64,000 nucleotides of DNA from Alkalibacterium sp. MB6 (GCF_009935905.1 NZ_PREX01000009.1:20351-84350), one strand, 5' to 3'; counted from the stretch's first letter, positions 8,961 through 19,163 are shown. Translations and numbers: made by a program. The notes: generated by a model from the letters alone, not told the origin.

Positions 8961-8998
8961 AAAGCTTTAACCTAGATGCTTGAGGTTAAGGCTTTTTT
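8961..8998 (+). terminator. Terminator after nrdG
   Basis: AGCTTTAACCT / AGGTTAAGGCT stem with a short loop, followed by six Ts. Confidence 0.8.
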
Positions 8999-9045
8999 GA
9001 TTAAGGTTAAAGAAAATGATGACCATTCAAGGTGAGTCGTCCATC

Positions 9046-9081
9046 TGAGTTGTAATCAAAAGCCTAAATGATTACAACTCA
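9046..9081. repeat. Perfect 13-bp inverted repeat
   Basis: TGAGTTGTAATCA and its exact complement are separated by 10 bases. No T-run follows, so it is not an ordinary terminator. The GAGTTG...CAACTC base recurs in the hairpin repeat downstream of smpB. The following 16 bases end in another TGAGTTG. The rest of this 300-base gap between nrdG and trmN6 shows only the terminator and a trmN6 -10 element. Confidence 0.6.
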
Positions 9082-9183
9082 AGAAGGAAAGCCATTGTGA
9101 GTTGAAACCAAAGAACACATAGTAGTAGCTACTCTTACTTTAAAATAAAAACAGTATGAACCATCTCATGGCATCGATAAATT

Positions 9184-9192
9184 TGGTATAAT
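9184..9192 (+). promoter_or_regulatory. Extended -10 of the trmN6 operon
   Basis: TGGTATAAT, a perfect extended -10. No good -35 is visible at the expected position. It overlaps the first in-frame ATG of the trmN6 frame, which argues that translation begins further downstream. Confidence 0.6.
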
Positions 9193-9223
9193 GGATAAAA
9201 CAATGATAAAGGAAGCTAAAGTA

Positions 9224-9988
9224 GTGACGATTCAATTAAAAGAAGATGAACGGGTAGATCAACTGATGCAGTATGGATTGGAAATCATCCAAAGTCCGTC
9301 TGTATTCTCATTCTCGCTGGATGCGGTCCTGTTGGGAGATTTCGCTAAAGTTCCGAAACATAACCGAGCGAACATTGTGGATTTGTGTTCAGGGAACGGT
9401 GCGGTTGCATTAATGTTAAGCCAGCAAACGGATAGTCCGGTAACAGGAATCGAAATTCAAAGTCGATTAGTCGATATGGCTCAGAGAAGTATCGAGTTGA
9501 ATAAATTAGAGAATCAAGTATCTGTGATTAAAGCAGATGTAAAAGACATTAACCAACATATCCCAAAAGATTCGGTAGACGTATTGACCTGTAACCCTCC
9601 TTACTTCAAAATCTCAGATAAGAGTCATAAAAATCCGAATGAGCATTTAGCCATTGCCAGGCATGAGTTGCATTTAAATTTACAAGAATTGATGCAAGCG
9701 AGTTCGGGTTTACTCAAAATGAAAGGCAAAGCGTATTTTGTCCACCGTCCGGATCGCTTTTTAGAAATAATGGACGAGATGAGAAAAGTAAACTTAACGC
9801 CCAAACGAGTCCGGTTCGTCTACCCAAAGGAAAATAAAGAGGCGAACATGCTACTCATTGAAGGCATTAAACACGGGAAAGAGACAGGCTTTAAAGTGTT
9901 ACCCCCTTTGTATGTGTACCAAGAGGATGGGACGTATTTTCCAGAAGTGAAACGAATGATTCATGGGGATGAGTCACATGATGCTTAG
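9224..9988 (+). CDS. trmN6: tRNA1(Val) A37 N6-methyltransferase (YabB)
   Basis: SAM-dependent methyltransferase of about 254 residues. The family start SPSVFSFSLDAVLLGDFA, SAM motif VDLCSGNGAVALML and catalytic NPPY (TCNPPYFK) are present. I chose the GTG 9 bases after GGAAG because the first in-frame ATG falls inside the TATAAT promoter element; the resulting start (MTIQLKEDERVDQ) matches the family better. It overlaps the GIY-YIG gene. In Bacilli this gene usually follows yabA directly; here it is about 7.3 kb away. Confidence 0.9.
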   Translation: MTIQLKEDERVDQLMQYGLEIIQSPSVFSFSLDAVLLGDFAKVPKHNRANIVDLCSGNGAVALMLSQQTDSPVTGIEIQSRLVDMAQRSIELNKLENQVSVIKADVKDINQHIPKDSVDVLTCNPPYFKISDKSHKNPNEHLAIARHELHLNLQELMQASSGLLKMKGKAYFVHRPDRFLEIMDEMRKVNLTPKRVRFVYPKENKEANMLLIEGIKHGKETGFKVLPPLYVYQEDGTYFPEVKRMIHGDESHDA

Positions 9989-10325
9989 TTATTTTTACGT
10001 TCTTTACTGTAAGGACGGCACGCTTTACGGAGGGTACACAACGGATATTAATAGACGACTGAACGAACATAACTCTGGAACAGGGGCTAAATATACTCGT
10101 CCAGCCTATAGACGTCCTGCTCATATGCTTTATGCAGAAAGTTACGATACGAGAAGCGAGGCAACGAAAGCAGAGGCAGCATTTAAAAAATTAACACGAC
10201 GTCAAAAAGAAAACTTTTTAAAAACGAACGGGGTCAAGTTTCCCCTAATTAAGCAAAAAGAGTGCATAGTGAATGAGTCAGCAGGGAGAAACGAGGATAA
10301 TGATGGAAACACAAAAGAGCTTTGA
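9978..10325 (+). CDS. GIY-YIG nuclease-fold protein (YazA type)
   Basis: Small protein of about 115 residues with an N-terminal GIY-YIG domain. The motif appears as YVLYCKDGTLYGGYT, followed by the conserved Arg (INRRLNEHNSG) and Tyr (AKYT). UvrC and homing nucleases share the fold; single-domain YazA/YhbQ proteins have no settled function. Several ATGs are possible; this one follows GGGGATGAG. It overlaps trmN6 by 11 bases and the start of rsmI, as in the conserved yabB-yazA-rsmI string. Confidence 0.85.
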   Translation: MMLSYFYVLYCKDGTLYGGYTTDINRRLNEHNSGTGAKYTRPAYRRPAHMLYAESYDTRSEATKAEAAFKKLTRRQKENFLKTNGVKFPLIKQKECIVNESAGRNEDNDGNTKEL

Positions 10326-11184
10326 ACCAAAAGACAAAGGCAGCCTTTATTTAGTGCCAACACCTATCGGGAATTTGGAAGATATGACCTTTCGAGCAAT
10401 ACGGTTATTGAAAGAAGTAGACCTCATAGCGGCAGAAGATACGAGAAACACGCAGAAATTATTAAATCATTTTGACATAACCACACCGCAAATTAGTTAC
10501 CATGACCATAATGTTAAAGAACGAACCGAGCAATTGATTCAAAAATTAGTGGACGGCCAAACGATTGCTCAAGTTAGTGATGCGGGGATGCCTTCCATCA
10601 GTGATCCAGGAGTAGAGTTAGTGAAAGCTGCCATTGAGGCTGGGATATCGGTTATTCCACTGCCAGGAGCCAACGCTGCTTTGACTGCATTAATCGCTTC
10701 AGGGCTAGCACCACAGCCCTTTTACTTTTACGGCTTTTTGCCTAGAAAAAAGAATGACCTTAAACAGGCATTGAATGACTTAAACAAACGCGAAGAAACA
10801 CTTATTTTTTATGAATCCCCTCATCGGCTTAAGCAAGTCATCGGAGAAATGCGAGCGATATTTGGATATGACAGACAAGTCGTTTTAGCAAGAGAAGTAA
10901 CGAAACGCTTTGAAGAGTTTATAAGAGGGAACTTAGAAGAAATCAGTGAATGGACTCTTAGCGAGCAGGTACGGGGTGAGTTCGTTATCATCGTAGAGGG
11001 GAATGCTCATGTAGTGGAAGAAGGTAACCCAGAATGGGAAAAATGGTCAGTTAAGGAACATGTGGAACACCTAATGGAAGAAAAGAACGTTTCTAGTAAA
11101 GAAGCAATAAAAGAAGTAGCTATTAGTCGTGATTTGCCAAAAAGAGAGATATACTCAGCTTATCATCAACTAGATGAACACTAA
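10300..11184 (+). CDS. rsmI: 16S rRNA (cytidine-1402-2'-O)-methyltransferase
   Basis: Methylates the ribose of C1402 in the decoding centre of 16S rRNA. Tetrapyrrole-methylase fold: LYLVPTPIGNLEDMT near the N terminus, AEDTRNTQKLL, VSDAGMPSISDPG, and VIPLPGANAALTAL for SAM binding. The length is about 294 residues. The ATG pair after ACGAGGAT fits an SD better than an in-frame ATG 27 bases upstream that lies within the overlapping GIY-YIG gene. Followed 30 bases later by a lipoprotein gene. Confidence 0.93.
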   Translation: MMETQKSFEPKDKGSLYLVPTPIGNLEDMTFRAIRLLKEVDLIAAEDTRNTQKLLNHFDITTPQISYHDHNVKERTEQLIQKLVDGQTIAQVSDAGMPSISDPGVELVKAAIEAGISVIPLPGANAALTALIASGLAPQPFYFYGFLPRKKNDLKQALNDLNKREETLIFYESPHRLKQVIGEMRAIFGYDRQVVLAREVTKRFEEFIRGNLEEISEWTLSEQVRGEFVIIVEGNAHVVEEGNPEWEKWSVKEHVEHLMEEKNVSSKEAIKEVAISRDLPKREIYSAYHQLDEH

Positions 11185-11214
11185 CAAACTCAAGACAGAG
11201 GAGGAATACCAGCG

Positions 11215-12033
11215 ATGGATAATACAAAAGTGGGCGTTATGAAGAAAGCATTATTAGGTGTCTTACTATCTTCAACATTAGTTCTGGCCGCATGCCAGAT
11301 GACAGAGGAAGAGCCGATGGATCCGGTAGAAGAAACAGGGACTGAAACGTCAGAAGATAGTAAAGCAGAGGATACTGAAACAGAGGACACTGAAGTAGAA
11401 GATACGTTAACTGACGATGATGACCCAGAACTGATGTATAGTGAGATGCTTGCCCAAGCTCAATTATTAGTTGAATCAAATCAGTACGAAGAAGCCGCTG
11501 GGACCTTGACCCTGTTGCTTGAGTCCGACTTGAATAACTACCCTGATATAAAGGAACAAGCAGAAGCTTTGAATGCTGAAATAACGGAAAACCAGACAGG
11601 CATACAGTTAATCTCTGGTGGAACGGATATAGAAGCATCTATTTTCAAAGAGGAGCGCCAGTCCGAAATCATTGCTCAACTTTATCAAGACGAAACAGGT
11701 CAGGCAATTGAAGACGCCACAGATGAGCAACTGCACATTTGGATTGAACAAGACGAAGAAGATAGTCAAATAGAAGAATCAGACATGACAAAAGAAGAAG
11801 CAGAAGACTATGCTTTTGAACAACTGTTAGAGCGAGTGGATCTTGAAAACGACGCTTACTTCTTTTTTGTAAATCAAGAAGACGCTGAATGGGTTCAATT
11901 GGAAGCACGCGAATCAGTTGACCAAGATGGCGTTGCATGGTCTAATTTAATTGGCATGTACCGTTACAATATTCAAACGGATGAATTGCTTCAATTAGAT
12001 TCAGCGACTGGGGAGTATAACAGCGTCGAATAA
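11215..12033 (+). CDS. Putative lipoprotein, acidic linker
   Basis: Exported lipoprotein of 272 residues, function unknown. The ATG follows GAGGAGG. A hydrophobic segment ALLGVLLSSTLVLAAC ends in a lipobox (LAAC), with Cys near residue 26. Next comes a low-complexity acidic region of about 45 residues built from TE, ED and DT units, then a tetratricopeptide-like helical stretch (residues 75-125). The C-terminal part (150-270) contains paired AEDYAFEQLLERV and VNQEDAEWVQLEA segments. The acidic linker suggests a spacer through the cell wall. It may be co-transcribed with rsmI. No family was recognised. Confidence 0.75.
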   Translation: MDNTKVGVMKKALLGVLLSSTLVLAACQMTEEEPMDPVEETGTETSEDSKAEDTETEDTEVEDTLTDDDDPELMYSEMLAQAQLLVESNQYEEAAGTLTLLLESDLNNYPDIKEQAEALNAEITENQTGIQLISGGTDIEASIFKEERQSEIIAQLYQDETGQAIEDATDEQLHIWIEQDEEDSQIEESDMTKEEAEDYAFEQLLERVDLENDAYFFFVNQEDAEWVQLEARESVDQDGVAWSNLIGMYRYNIQTDELLQLDSATGEYNSVE

Positions 12034-12070
12034 GATAACGGAAAACTAGAATAAAAAAGGGGAGATAGCT

Positions 12071-13024
12071 TTGTCTAAGGTGTTACTAAGTTACTATGAA
12101 TTAACAGAAGAACAGCAGGATACGGTAAAAAAGTTGGATTCAGATATCGAGATTATTTCTTCATTAGGCGAAGCGGCTAACCTATCTGACATCAACATCA
12201 TTTATGGTTGGGATAAAGAAGAGTGCCCTCAATTACTAGAAGATGACGATTCTCAAGTTCAATGGATTCAACTCAATTCCGCTGGCGTTGACTATGTCGA
12301 TCTGGAGTTACTAGAGAAAAAAGGGATTCAGTTGACGAGTGCTGTCGGCATTCATGCCAATGCTATCTCAGAAAGTATCTTTGGTTTACTGTTAAACTAT
12401 ACGCGAGGCATCGGCTACTCTTTTAAAAAGCAATTGGAAGGTATTTGGGATAAAGATGTGCCACATATCAGAGAATTGACGAATAAAACCATAGTCATTG
12501 TCGGAGCGGGACACATTGGTACGCAGACAGCAAAACGAGCCAAAGCCTTTGATATGAAGACTATTGGAATTAACCGTAGTGGGCGTTCAGTCGATTTTAT
12601 GGATGAACAATTTACTCAAGAAGATTTTGAAAAAGCCCTACCTAAAGCAGACGTTGTCGTCAATATCCTGCCGTCCACTGATGAAACTCAGAACCTGTTC
12701 AACCTTGATTTGTTTAAGAAAATGAAAGAGTCGGCAATCTTTATTAATGTGGGACGTGGAACGACTGTTGTCGAAAAGGATCTGTTAACAGCCCTAGAAG
12801 ATGGTTTGATTGAATTCGCTGCACTGGATGTCTTTGAAGAAGAACCATTACCAAGCGATCATCCGTTTTATCAAAGGGAAGACATGCTCCTCACGCCACA
12901 TATTGCTGGTAATTTAGATGATTACGCAGCTAGTTTATTTCCTATTTTTGAAGAAAACTTAGAAGCTTTTTCTAAAGGCGAAGACTTAACAGTCAATGTC
13001 GTGGATCTAAAAAGTGGTTACTAA
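12071..13024 (+). CDS. D-2-hydroxyacid dehydrogenase
   Basis: NAD-dependent dehydrogenase of 317 residues from the phosphoglycerate dehydrogenase-like family. It starts with TTG after GGGGAGAT. The Rossmann motif is VGAGHIGTQTAKRA (about residue 142 on). The catalytic Arg is in NVGRGTTVVEKDLL, the Glu in FEEEPL and the His in LTPHIAGN. The substrate cannot be told from sequence; hydroxypyruvate, D-lactate-like or branched 2-keto acids are all handled by relatives. It has its own SD, 37 bases after the lipoprotein gene, and a strong terminator follows. Confidence 0.88.
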   Translation: MSKVLLSYYELTEEQQDTVKKLDSDIEIISSLGEAANLSDINIIYGWDKEECPQLLEDDDSQVQWIQLNSAGVDYVDLELLEKKGIQLTSAVGIHANAISESIFGLLLNYTRGIGYSFKKQLEGIWDKDVPHIRELTNKTIVIVGAGHIGTQTAKRAKAFDMKTIGINRSGRSVDFMDEQFTQEDFEKALPKADVVVNILPSTDETQNLFNLDLFKKMKESAIFINVGRGTTVVEKDLLTALEDGLIEFAALDVFEEEPLPSDHPFYQREDMLLTPHIAGNLDDYAASLFPIFEENLEAFSKGEDLTVNVVDLKSGY

Positions 13025-13032
13025 TTAATGTA

Positions 13033-13079
13033 TAAGCTCTCTTTCTAAATGGAAATGATTTAGAAGGGGAGCTTTTTTT
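13033..13079 (+). terminator. Terminator after the hydroxyacid dehydrogenase gene
   Basis: Long stem pairing AAGCTC..CTTTCTAAAT with ATTTAGAAGGGGAGCTT, ending in seven Ts. Confidence 0.85.
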
Positions 13080-13167
13080 GCTAGTTTGATGTGAAAGAAG
13101 TCATATAAATGAAATGGCAAAAAGGTAATAAAATTATTAAAAAAACCTAACGATGCGAACAAGAACG

Positions 13168-13176
13168 TGCTATAAT
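13168..13176 (+). promoter_or_regulatory. Extended -10 of pepF
   Basis: TGCTATAAT, an extended -10. The -35 is not clear. It lies 76 bases before the pepF ATG and excludes an earlier in-frame ATG at 13153 as start. Confidence 0.55.
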
Positions 13177-13251
13177 ACGGTCATGACCTTTTTTGGCATA
13201 AAGATGACACTGCGTCACATGGCAGATATTAGATTCAAAGGGGAGAAAGAC

Positions 13252-15057
13252 ATGGCAGAAGAATTAAAAAACCGTTCAGATATAGCAGAGGAATTGAAAT
13301 GGGATTTATCAGCTATATTTGAATCACAGGAAGCATTTGAAGAGGCAGCCGAACAGTTACCAAAAGATGTGCAGGCATTTTCCGATACATATAACGGGAA
13401 GATTCATGATGCGGATTCATTAATCGCTGCAGTGAAAGAATATGAAACCATTATCGCTAAAGCGTCTCATTTAGGGCAGTACGGTAGCTTACCTGTATCA
13501 GTGGATATATTAGACGGGGAAGCTCAGCAAGTTGCCAGACGCACATCAAATGTTCTTGCTGGAGTGAGTGCTCAATTAAGCTTCTTCCAGTCACAAGCTG
13601 AAGACTTGAGCGACAACGTGCTAGACGAAGTTGTATCAAAAGCACCTGAATATGACACTTACATTCGTAAATTAAAGCAGTCTAAAAAAGCGAAATTGGA
13701 TCCTAAAGTGGAAGAAGCATTAGCAAGGTTAAGTCCAGTGACTGGAGCGTTTTCTGAAATCTTTGAACAAGCCCGTTCAGCTGATGCAGACTACGGAACC
13801 TTTGAAGTGGACGGAACAGTCTACCCATTAAGTTTTGTTTTATATGAAGAAGTGTATATGTACCATGACAACCCGGCTGTTCGTCGTGCGGCTTATGATC
13901 AATTCAATAAAGTACTGGGGCAATACCAAAACGTCGTAGCCACCGCTTATTACACGCATGTACAAAAAGAAAAAACGTTAGCAACCATGCGTGGCTATGA
14001 TTCTGTATTTGATTATTTATTGGAAAGCCAAGAAGTCACTCAAAACTTATACCACCGTCAAATTGATATGATTATGACTGACTTTGCGCCTGTTATGCGT
14101 AAATACATCACACACTTGAAAGAAGTACACGGTCTTGAAAAAATGACCTATGCCGATTTGAAAGTCGATTTAGATCCTGAATTTACGGCTCCAGTCAGTA
14201 TTGAAGAGTCGAAAGACATGGTTAAAGATGCTTTGGCACCACTTGGTGACGATTATGTTAATATGATTTTGAAATCTTACCCTGAACGTTGGGTTGATTT
14301 TGCACAAAACAAAGGCAAGCGTTCTGGAGCTTTTTGTTCAACGACTTATGGCAAACACCCATTTGTCATGGTAACTTGGACTGGACAGTTATCTGATGCT
14401 TACACTTTATTCCATGAGTTAGGGCACGCAGGACAAGGTGTTTTGTCAAACGAAAACAACCCATTAACGAGTTCACGTCCATCTTTATACATTATTGAAG
14501 GACCGTCTACCTTTAACGAGTTGTTATTGACTGATTACCTTCAAAACAAAGCAGATGATGCGAGAACAGAGCGAAATGTTCTGTCTAAAATGATTTCAAA
14601 AACCTATTTCCACAATTTCGTTACTCACTTGCTTGAAGCAGCCTACCAAAGAGAAGTGTACAAACTCATTGATGCTGGTAAGAGTTTCGATGCGAAAAAA
14701 TTAAGTGAAATCAAGCGTAGTGTTCTAGAACAATTCTGGGGAGATTCTGTTGAATTAGAAGCAGGAGCAGAATTGACGTGGATGCGTCAGATTCACTACT
14801 ATATGGGCTTATACCCGTATACCTACTCAGCTGGCTTGACTATTGCCACTCAAGCATTCTTGAAAATTAAGAGCGGAGAAGAGTCTGTTGATGGCTGGTT
14901 GGAGTTCTTGGCATTAGGCGGACAAAAAGTTCCGGCTGAAGCAACGAAAGTAGCCGGAGTCGATATTACAACAGATAAACCGTTATCTGACACCATTCAT
15001 TATTTAGATCAAACGGTCGACCGCATTATTGAATTAACTGGCGAATTAACAAATTAA
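13252..15057 (+). CDS. pepF: Oligoendopeptidase F
   Basis: Zinc metallopeptidase of the M3B family that cleaves oligopeptides of about 7-17 residues in the cytoplasm. The chosen ATG follows AAAGGGGAGAAA and gives 601 residues, the standard PepF length; the longer frame begins before the promoter. The zinc motif is FHELGHAGQG (HExxH, near residue 388), with the third ligand Glu expected in the following helix (IIEGPSTFNELL). Single-gene unit between two terminators. No exported signal is seen. Confidence 0.95.
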   Translation: MAEELKNRSDIAEELKWDLSAIFESQEAFEEAAEQLPKDVQAFSDTYNGKIHDADSLIAAVKEYETIIAKASHLGQYGSLPVSVDILDGEAQQVARRTSNVLAGVSAQLSFFQSQAEDLSDNVLDEVVSKAPEYDTYIRKLKQSKKAKLDPKVEEALARLSPVTGAFSEIFEQARSADADYGTFEVDGTVYPLSFVLYEEVYMYHDNPAVRRAAYDQFNKVLGQYQNVVATAYYTHVQKEKTLATMRGYDSVFDYLLESQEVTQNLYHRQIDMIMTDFAPVMRKYITHLKEVHGLEKMTYADLKVDLDPEFTAPVSIEESKDMVKDALAPLGDDYVNMILKSYPERWVDFAQNKGKRSGAFCSTTYGKHPFVMVTWTGQLSDAYTLFHELGHAGQGVLSNENNPLTSSRPSLYIIEGPSTFNELLLTDYLQNKADDARTERNVLSKMISKTYFHNFVTHLLEAAYQREVYKLIDAGKSFDAKKLSEIKRSVLEQFWGDSVELEAGAELTWMRQIHYYMGLYPYTYSAGLTIATQAFLKIKSGEESVDGWLEFLALGGQKVPAEATKVAGVDITTDKPLSDTIHYLDQTVDRIIELTGELTN

Positions 15058-15064
15058 ATACAAG

Positions 15065-15104
15065 AAAAAATCCCTGCACATTAATTGAGTGCAGGGATTT
15101 TTTG
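15065..15104. terminator. Bidirectional terminator between pepF and baiN-like gene
   Basis: AATCCCTGCAC / GTGCAGGGATT perfect 11-bp stem with A-run before and T-run after, suited to both converging transcripts. Confidence 0.85.
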
Positions 15105-15115
15105 GTTATATAGGA

Positions 15116-16393
15116 TTATGCTTTTTCTTCCAAGGCAGATAAAGCAGCATTCATGCCAGCCACTCTTCCGGTAATAAAGGCACCGGTAATATTATACCCG
15201 CCCGTGTAACCATTATAGTCGAGTAGTTCGCCAGTGAAATACAAGTGATTCATCTTTTTGCTTTCCAAGGTTTTGGGGTTTACTTCTTTTGTATGAACAC
15301 CGCCACCAGTCACAAAAGCTTTTTCAATAGGCAAGGAACCATTTACAGTGAAGCGGAAATCTTTTAAATAGCTTGCGATAGCGGCTCGCTCTTGATTGGT
15401 TACTGTTTTAAATGCCTTATCGCTATCCACACCTAATTTATCTAAACCAAATAGAATGTAACGTTCGGGTCCGAATTGCTTGAGGGTATTTTTAGTGCTT
15501 TTATCCCCTTCGTTTTTTGCCAGACGTTCCAAGGTTTGGGTCAGTTCACCAAGCGATACATCAGGCAAGGAATCGATAGCCATCGTTGCTTCTTCCGTTT
15601 TATCACGTGTCATCGTTTGATGAACAAACATGGAACAACGCAAGACTGCTGGACCGGACACGCCGAAGTGAGTGAAAATCATGTCCATTCGATGTGAAAT
15701 CACGGCTTTGTTTTTCTTGTTTAAGACACTTACATTAACATCTCTTAAAGACAAACCTTGAAGAACACGTTCAGTAATAAAGGGTTCATCGGAAGTCACG
15801 GGAACTTCTGTCGCATATAAAGGCTTAATCGTATGACCAGCTTTTTTTGCCCAGGCATAACCATCACCCGTCGAACCGGTCTTTGGCATAGCGCGTCCAC
15901 CCGTTGATAGAATCACTCGTGAACTAGATAGTGTTCGCCCATCTTGTAACAAGACACCAATAGCTTGATTGTCTTCGTATAACACTGTTTCTACAGGCGC
16001 ATCTAAAAACAAATCAATTTTCATGTCTTCCATAATTTGTTTCAATGTATCCACAATCGTGCGGGACTTATCTGTCGTTGGAAACATGCGTCCATGATCT
16101 TCTTCTTTTAAAGCAACCCCGTGTGAACGGAAAAAGGCCATAATATCATAGTTATCATATTGATGGAAGGCACCATATAAAAAGCGGCCATTTCCAGGGA
16201 TATGATGAATAATTTCTTCTTTATCTCTATTGTTCGTTACATTGCATCTGCCATTGCCGGTAACTAATAATTTACGACCGACAAACTTATTCTTTTCAAC
16301 CAGAGCGACCGTTGCGCCATGTTCTGCTGCAGATATGGCAGCCATCATTCCACTCGTTCCAGCACCGACTACGAGTACGTCATAATGAGTCAT
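15116..16393 (-). CDS. BaiN/HI0933-family flavoprotein
   Basis: NAD(P)/FAD-dependent oxidoreductase of 425 residues in the YhiN/HI0933/BaiN family. The FAD motif is VVGAGTSGMMAAISAAEHG at the N terminus; GRKLLVTGNGRCNVTN is the family signature. The C-terminal FVTGGGV and GGYNITGAFITGRVAG complete the FAD site. I chose the ATG after AGAGGTCAACTG rather than the ATG 24 bases upstream, which has no SD. The physiological reaction of most members is unknown; some reduce bile-acid intermediates, which is not implied here. Confidence 0.88.
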   Translation of the reverse strand: MTHYDVLVVGAGTSGMMAAISAAEHGATVALVEKNKFVGRKLLVTGNGRCNVTNNRDKEEIIHHIPGNGRFLYGAFHQYDNYDIMAFFRSHGVALKEEDHGRMFPTTDKSRTIVDTLKQIMEDMKIDLFLDAPVETVLYEDNQAIGVLLQDGRTLSSSRVILSTGGRAMPKTGSTGDGYAWAKKAGHTIKPLYATEVPVTSDEPFITERVLQGLSLRDVNVSVLNKKNKAVISHRMDMIFTHFGVSGPAVLRCSMFVHQTMTRDKTEEATMAIDSLPDVSLGELTQTLERLAKNEGDKSTKNTLKQFGPERYILFGLDKLGVDSDKAFKTVTNQERAAIASYLKDFRFTVNGSLPIEKAFVTGGGVHTKEVNPKTLESKKMNHLYFTGELLDYNGYTGGYNITGAFITGRVAGMNAALSALEEKA

Positions 16394-16456
16394 CAGTTGA
16401 CCTCTTTTCTCTTTCATTTCAAAACGGCTTATCGCCGAATAACAACAGATACTTTA

Positions 16457-16468
16457 CCATATATATGG
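16457..16468. promoter_or_regulatory. Palindrome in the divergent baiN-like/GH1 region
   Basis: CCATATATATGG is a perfect 12-bp palindrome between divergent genes. It may be an operator. The only support is symmetry and position. Confidence 0.25.
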
Positions 16469-16511
16469 AAATGAAACCATAGAGTAAGCGATTTTTTTTA
16501 ATTAAAATTAG

Positions 16512-18029
<1,518 letters not shown>

Positions 18030-18040
18030 AGCGTGTGAAG

Positions 18041-18076
18041 AGACACAATCCTACAAAAGGGTGTGTCTTTTTTTTT
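18041..18076 (+). terminator. Terminator after the GH1 gene
   Basis: AGACACA / TGTGTCT stem followed by nine Ts. Confidence 0.8.
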
Positions 18077-18125
18077 GACTATGAGCACGCTTTTAAATAA
18101 TACTAAATAAGTTTACCGCTTTCTA

Positions 18126-18153
18126 TTGACTTTTTTTCTAGAATTGATAAACT
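18126..18153 (+). promoter_or_regulatory. Promoter of the LacI-family gene
   Basis: TTGACT, 16-base spacer, TAAACT. It ends just before an operator-like palindrome. Confidence 0.5.
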
Positions 18154-18158
18154 TATCA

Positions 18159-18171
18159 CGAAACCGGTTAC
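18159..18171 (+). promoter_or_regulatory. LacI-family operator-like palindrome
   Basis: CGAAACCGGTTAC contains the palindrome AACCGGTT with the central CG typical of LacI-family operators. It sits near the expected transcription start of the adjacent lacI-type gene, so autorepression is likely. Confidence 0.5.
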
Positions 18172-18188
18172 AGGAGGAGAGTGAAGAC

Positions 18189-19163
18189 ATGGCAACGATT
18201 AAGGATGTGGCAAAACTGGCAGGTGTATCCGTAGCGACCGTATCAAGAGCGCTAAACGATAGTGGTTACGTCAGTGAAGAGTCTCGAAAAAAAGTAGAAC
18301 AAGCCATCAAAGAGTTAGAGTTTACCCCCAATGAAGTGGCACGCTCGCTATTTCAAAAGTCATCTAAAATTATCGGCTTGTTACTTCCAGACATATCAAA
18401 CCCCTATTTTCCCATTGTCGCAAAAGGTGTAGAGGATCGAGCTCAGGAAAAAGGATATATGGTCATACTAGGAAATGTTGAGGATAACCCCGAAAAAGAA
18501 ACAACCTATATGAAGTTTTTCTCTCAATATAACATTAGTGGTGTCTTATCTGTCGCTGTCGTAAAAAATAGCAGACACACAAATGGCCCTTACGTTCTTT
18601 TGGAGCGAGCCAGTGATAAGGAAGATTATTCTGTGTCAACAGATGATGTTCTAGGTGGCCGATTAGCAGCAGAAGCCATTGCAAAGCATGCAAAAGGGAA
18701 GGTCATCGTCATTGCCGGACCAAAAGAGGTGCAGGGATCCGTTGATCGACTGATTGGGAATATAGAGGTTTTGAAAGAAAAATACATAGACTATGAAGTA
18801 TTCGAATCAGGTACCTTCCAAATAAGTGATGCAGAAAAAATAGCATACGATTTGTTTGAGCGCTATACAGATTTTGATAGTGTCATTGCCAGTAATGATG
18901 TAACGGCTTTAGCTATCATAAAAGAAGCACATAAAAGAGGATTAACTGTACCAGAAGATTTACAACTAATCGGTTATGATAATATACCCTTTAGTCAATT
19001 GAGTTCACCAGGTTTAACAACGATTGGACAACCCGCTTATGACACGGGATACAAAGGGGCGACCTTACTATTGAATTTAATTGAAAAGAAACCGATTCAT
19101 AACAAGAAAGTCAAATTGAAGCCTGAATTGGTGGTAAGAGAAACCTTAAGAAAAGAAAGCTAA
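18189..19163 (+). CDS. LacI-family transcriptional regulator
   Basis: Repressor of 324 residues, starting at the ATG after AGGAGGAG; an upstream in-frame ATG lies in the promoter. The N-terminal helix-turn-helix and hinge are MATIKDVAKLAGVSVATVSRALN... and the PBP-like sensor domain follows (IIGLLLPDISNPYFPIVAKGV). The core is closest in pattern to RbsR/ScrR-type sugar repressors, but the inducer cannot be read. It stands alone after the GH1 terminator; no adjacent sugar operon identifies its targets. Confidence 0.9.
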   Translation: MATIKDVAKLAGVSVATVSRALNDSGYVSEESRKKVEQAIKELEFTPNEVARSLFQKSSKIIGLLLPDISNPYFPIVAKGVEDRAQEKGYMVILGNVEDNPEKETTYMKFFSQYNISGVLSVAVVKNSRHTNGPYVLLERASDKEDYSVSTDDVLGGRLAAEAIAKHAKGKVIVIAGPKEVQGSVDRLIGNIEVLKEKYIDYEVFESGTFQISDAEKIAYDLFERYTDFDSVIASNDVTALAIIKEAHKRGLTVPEDLQLIGYDNIPFSQLSSPGLTTIGQPAYDTGYKGATLLLNLIEKKPIHNKKVKLKPELVVRETLRKES

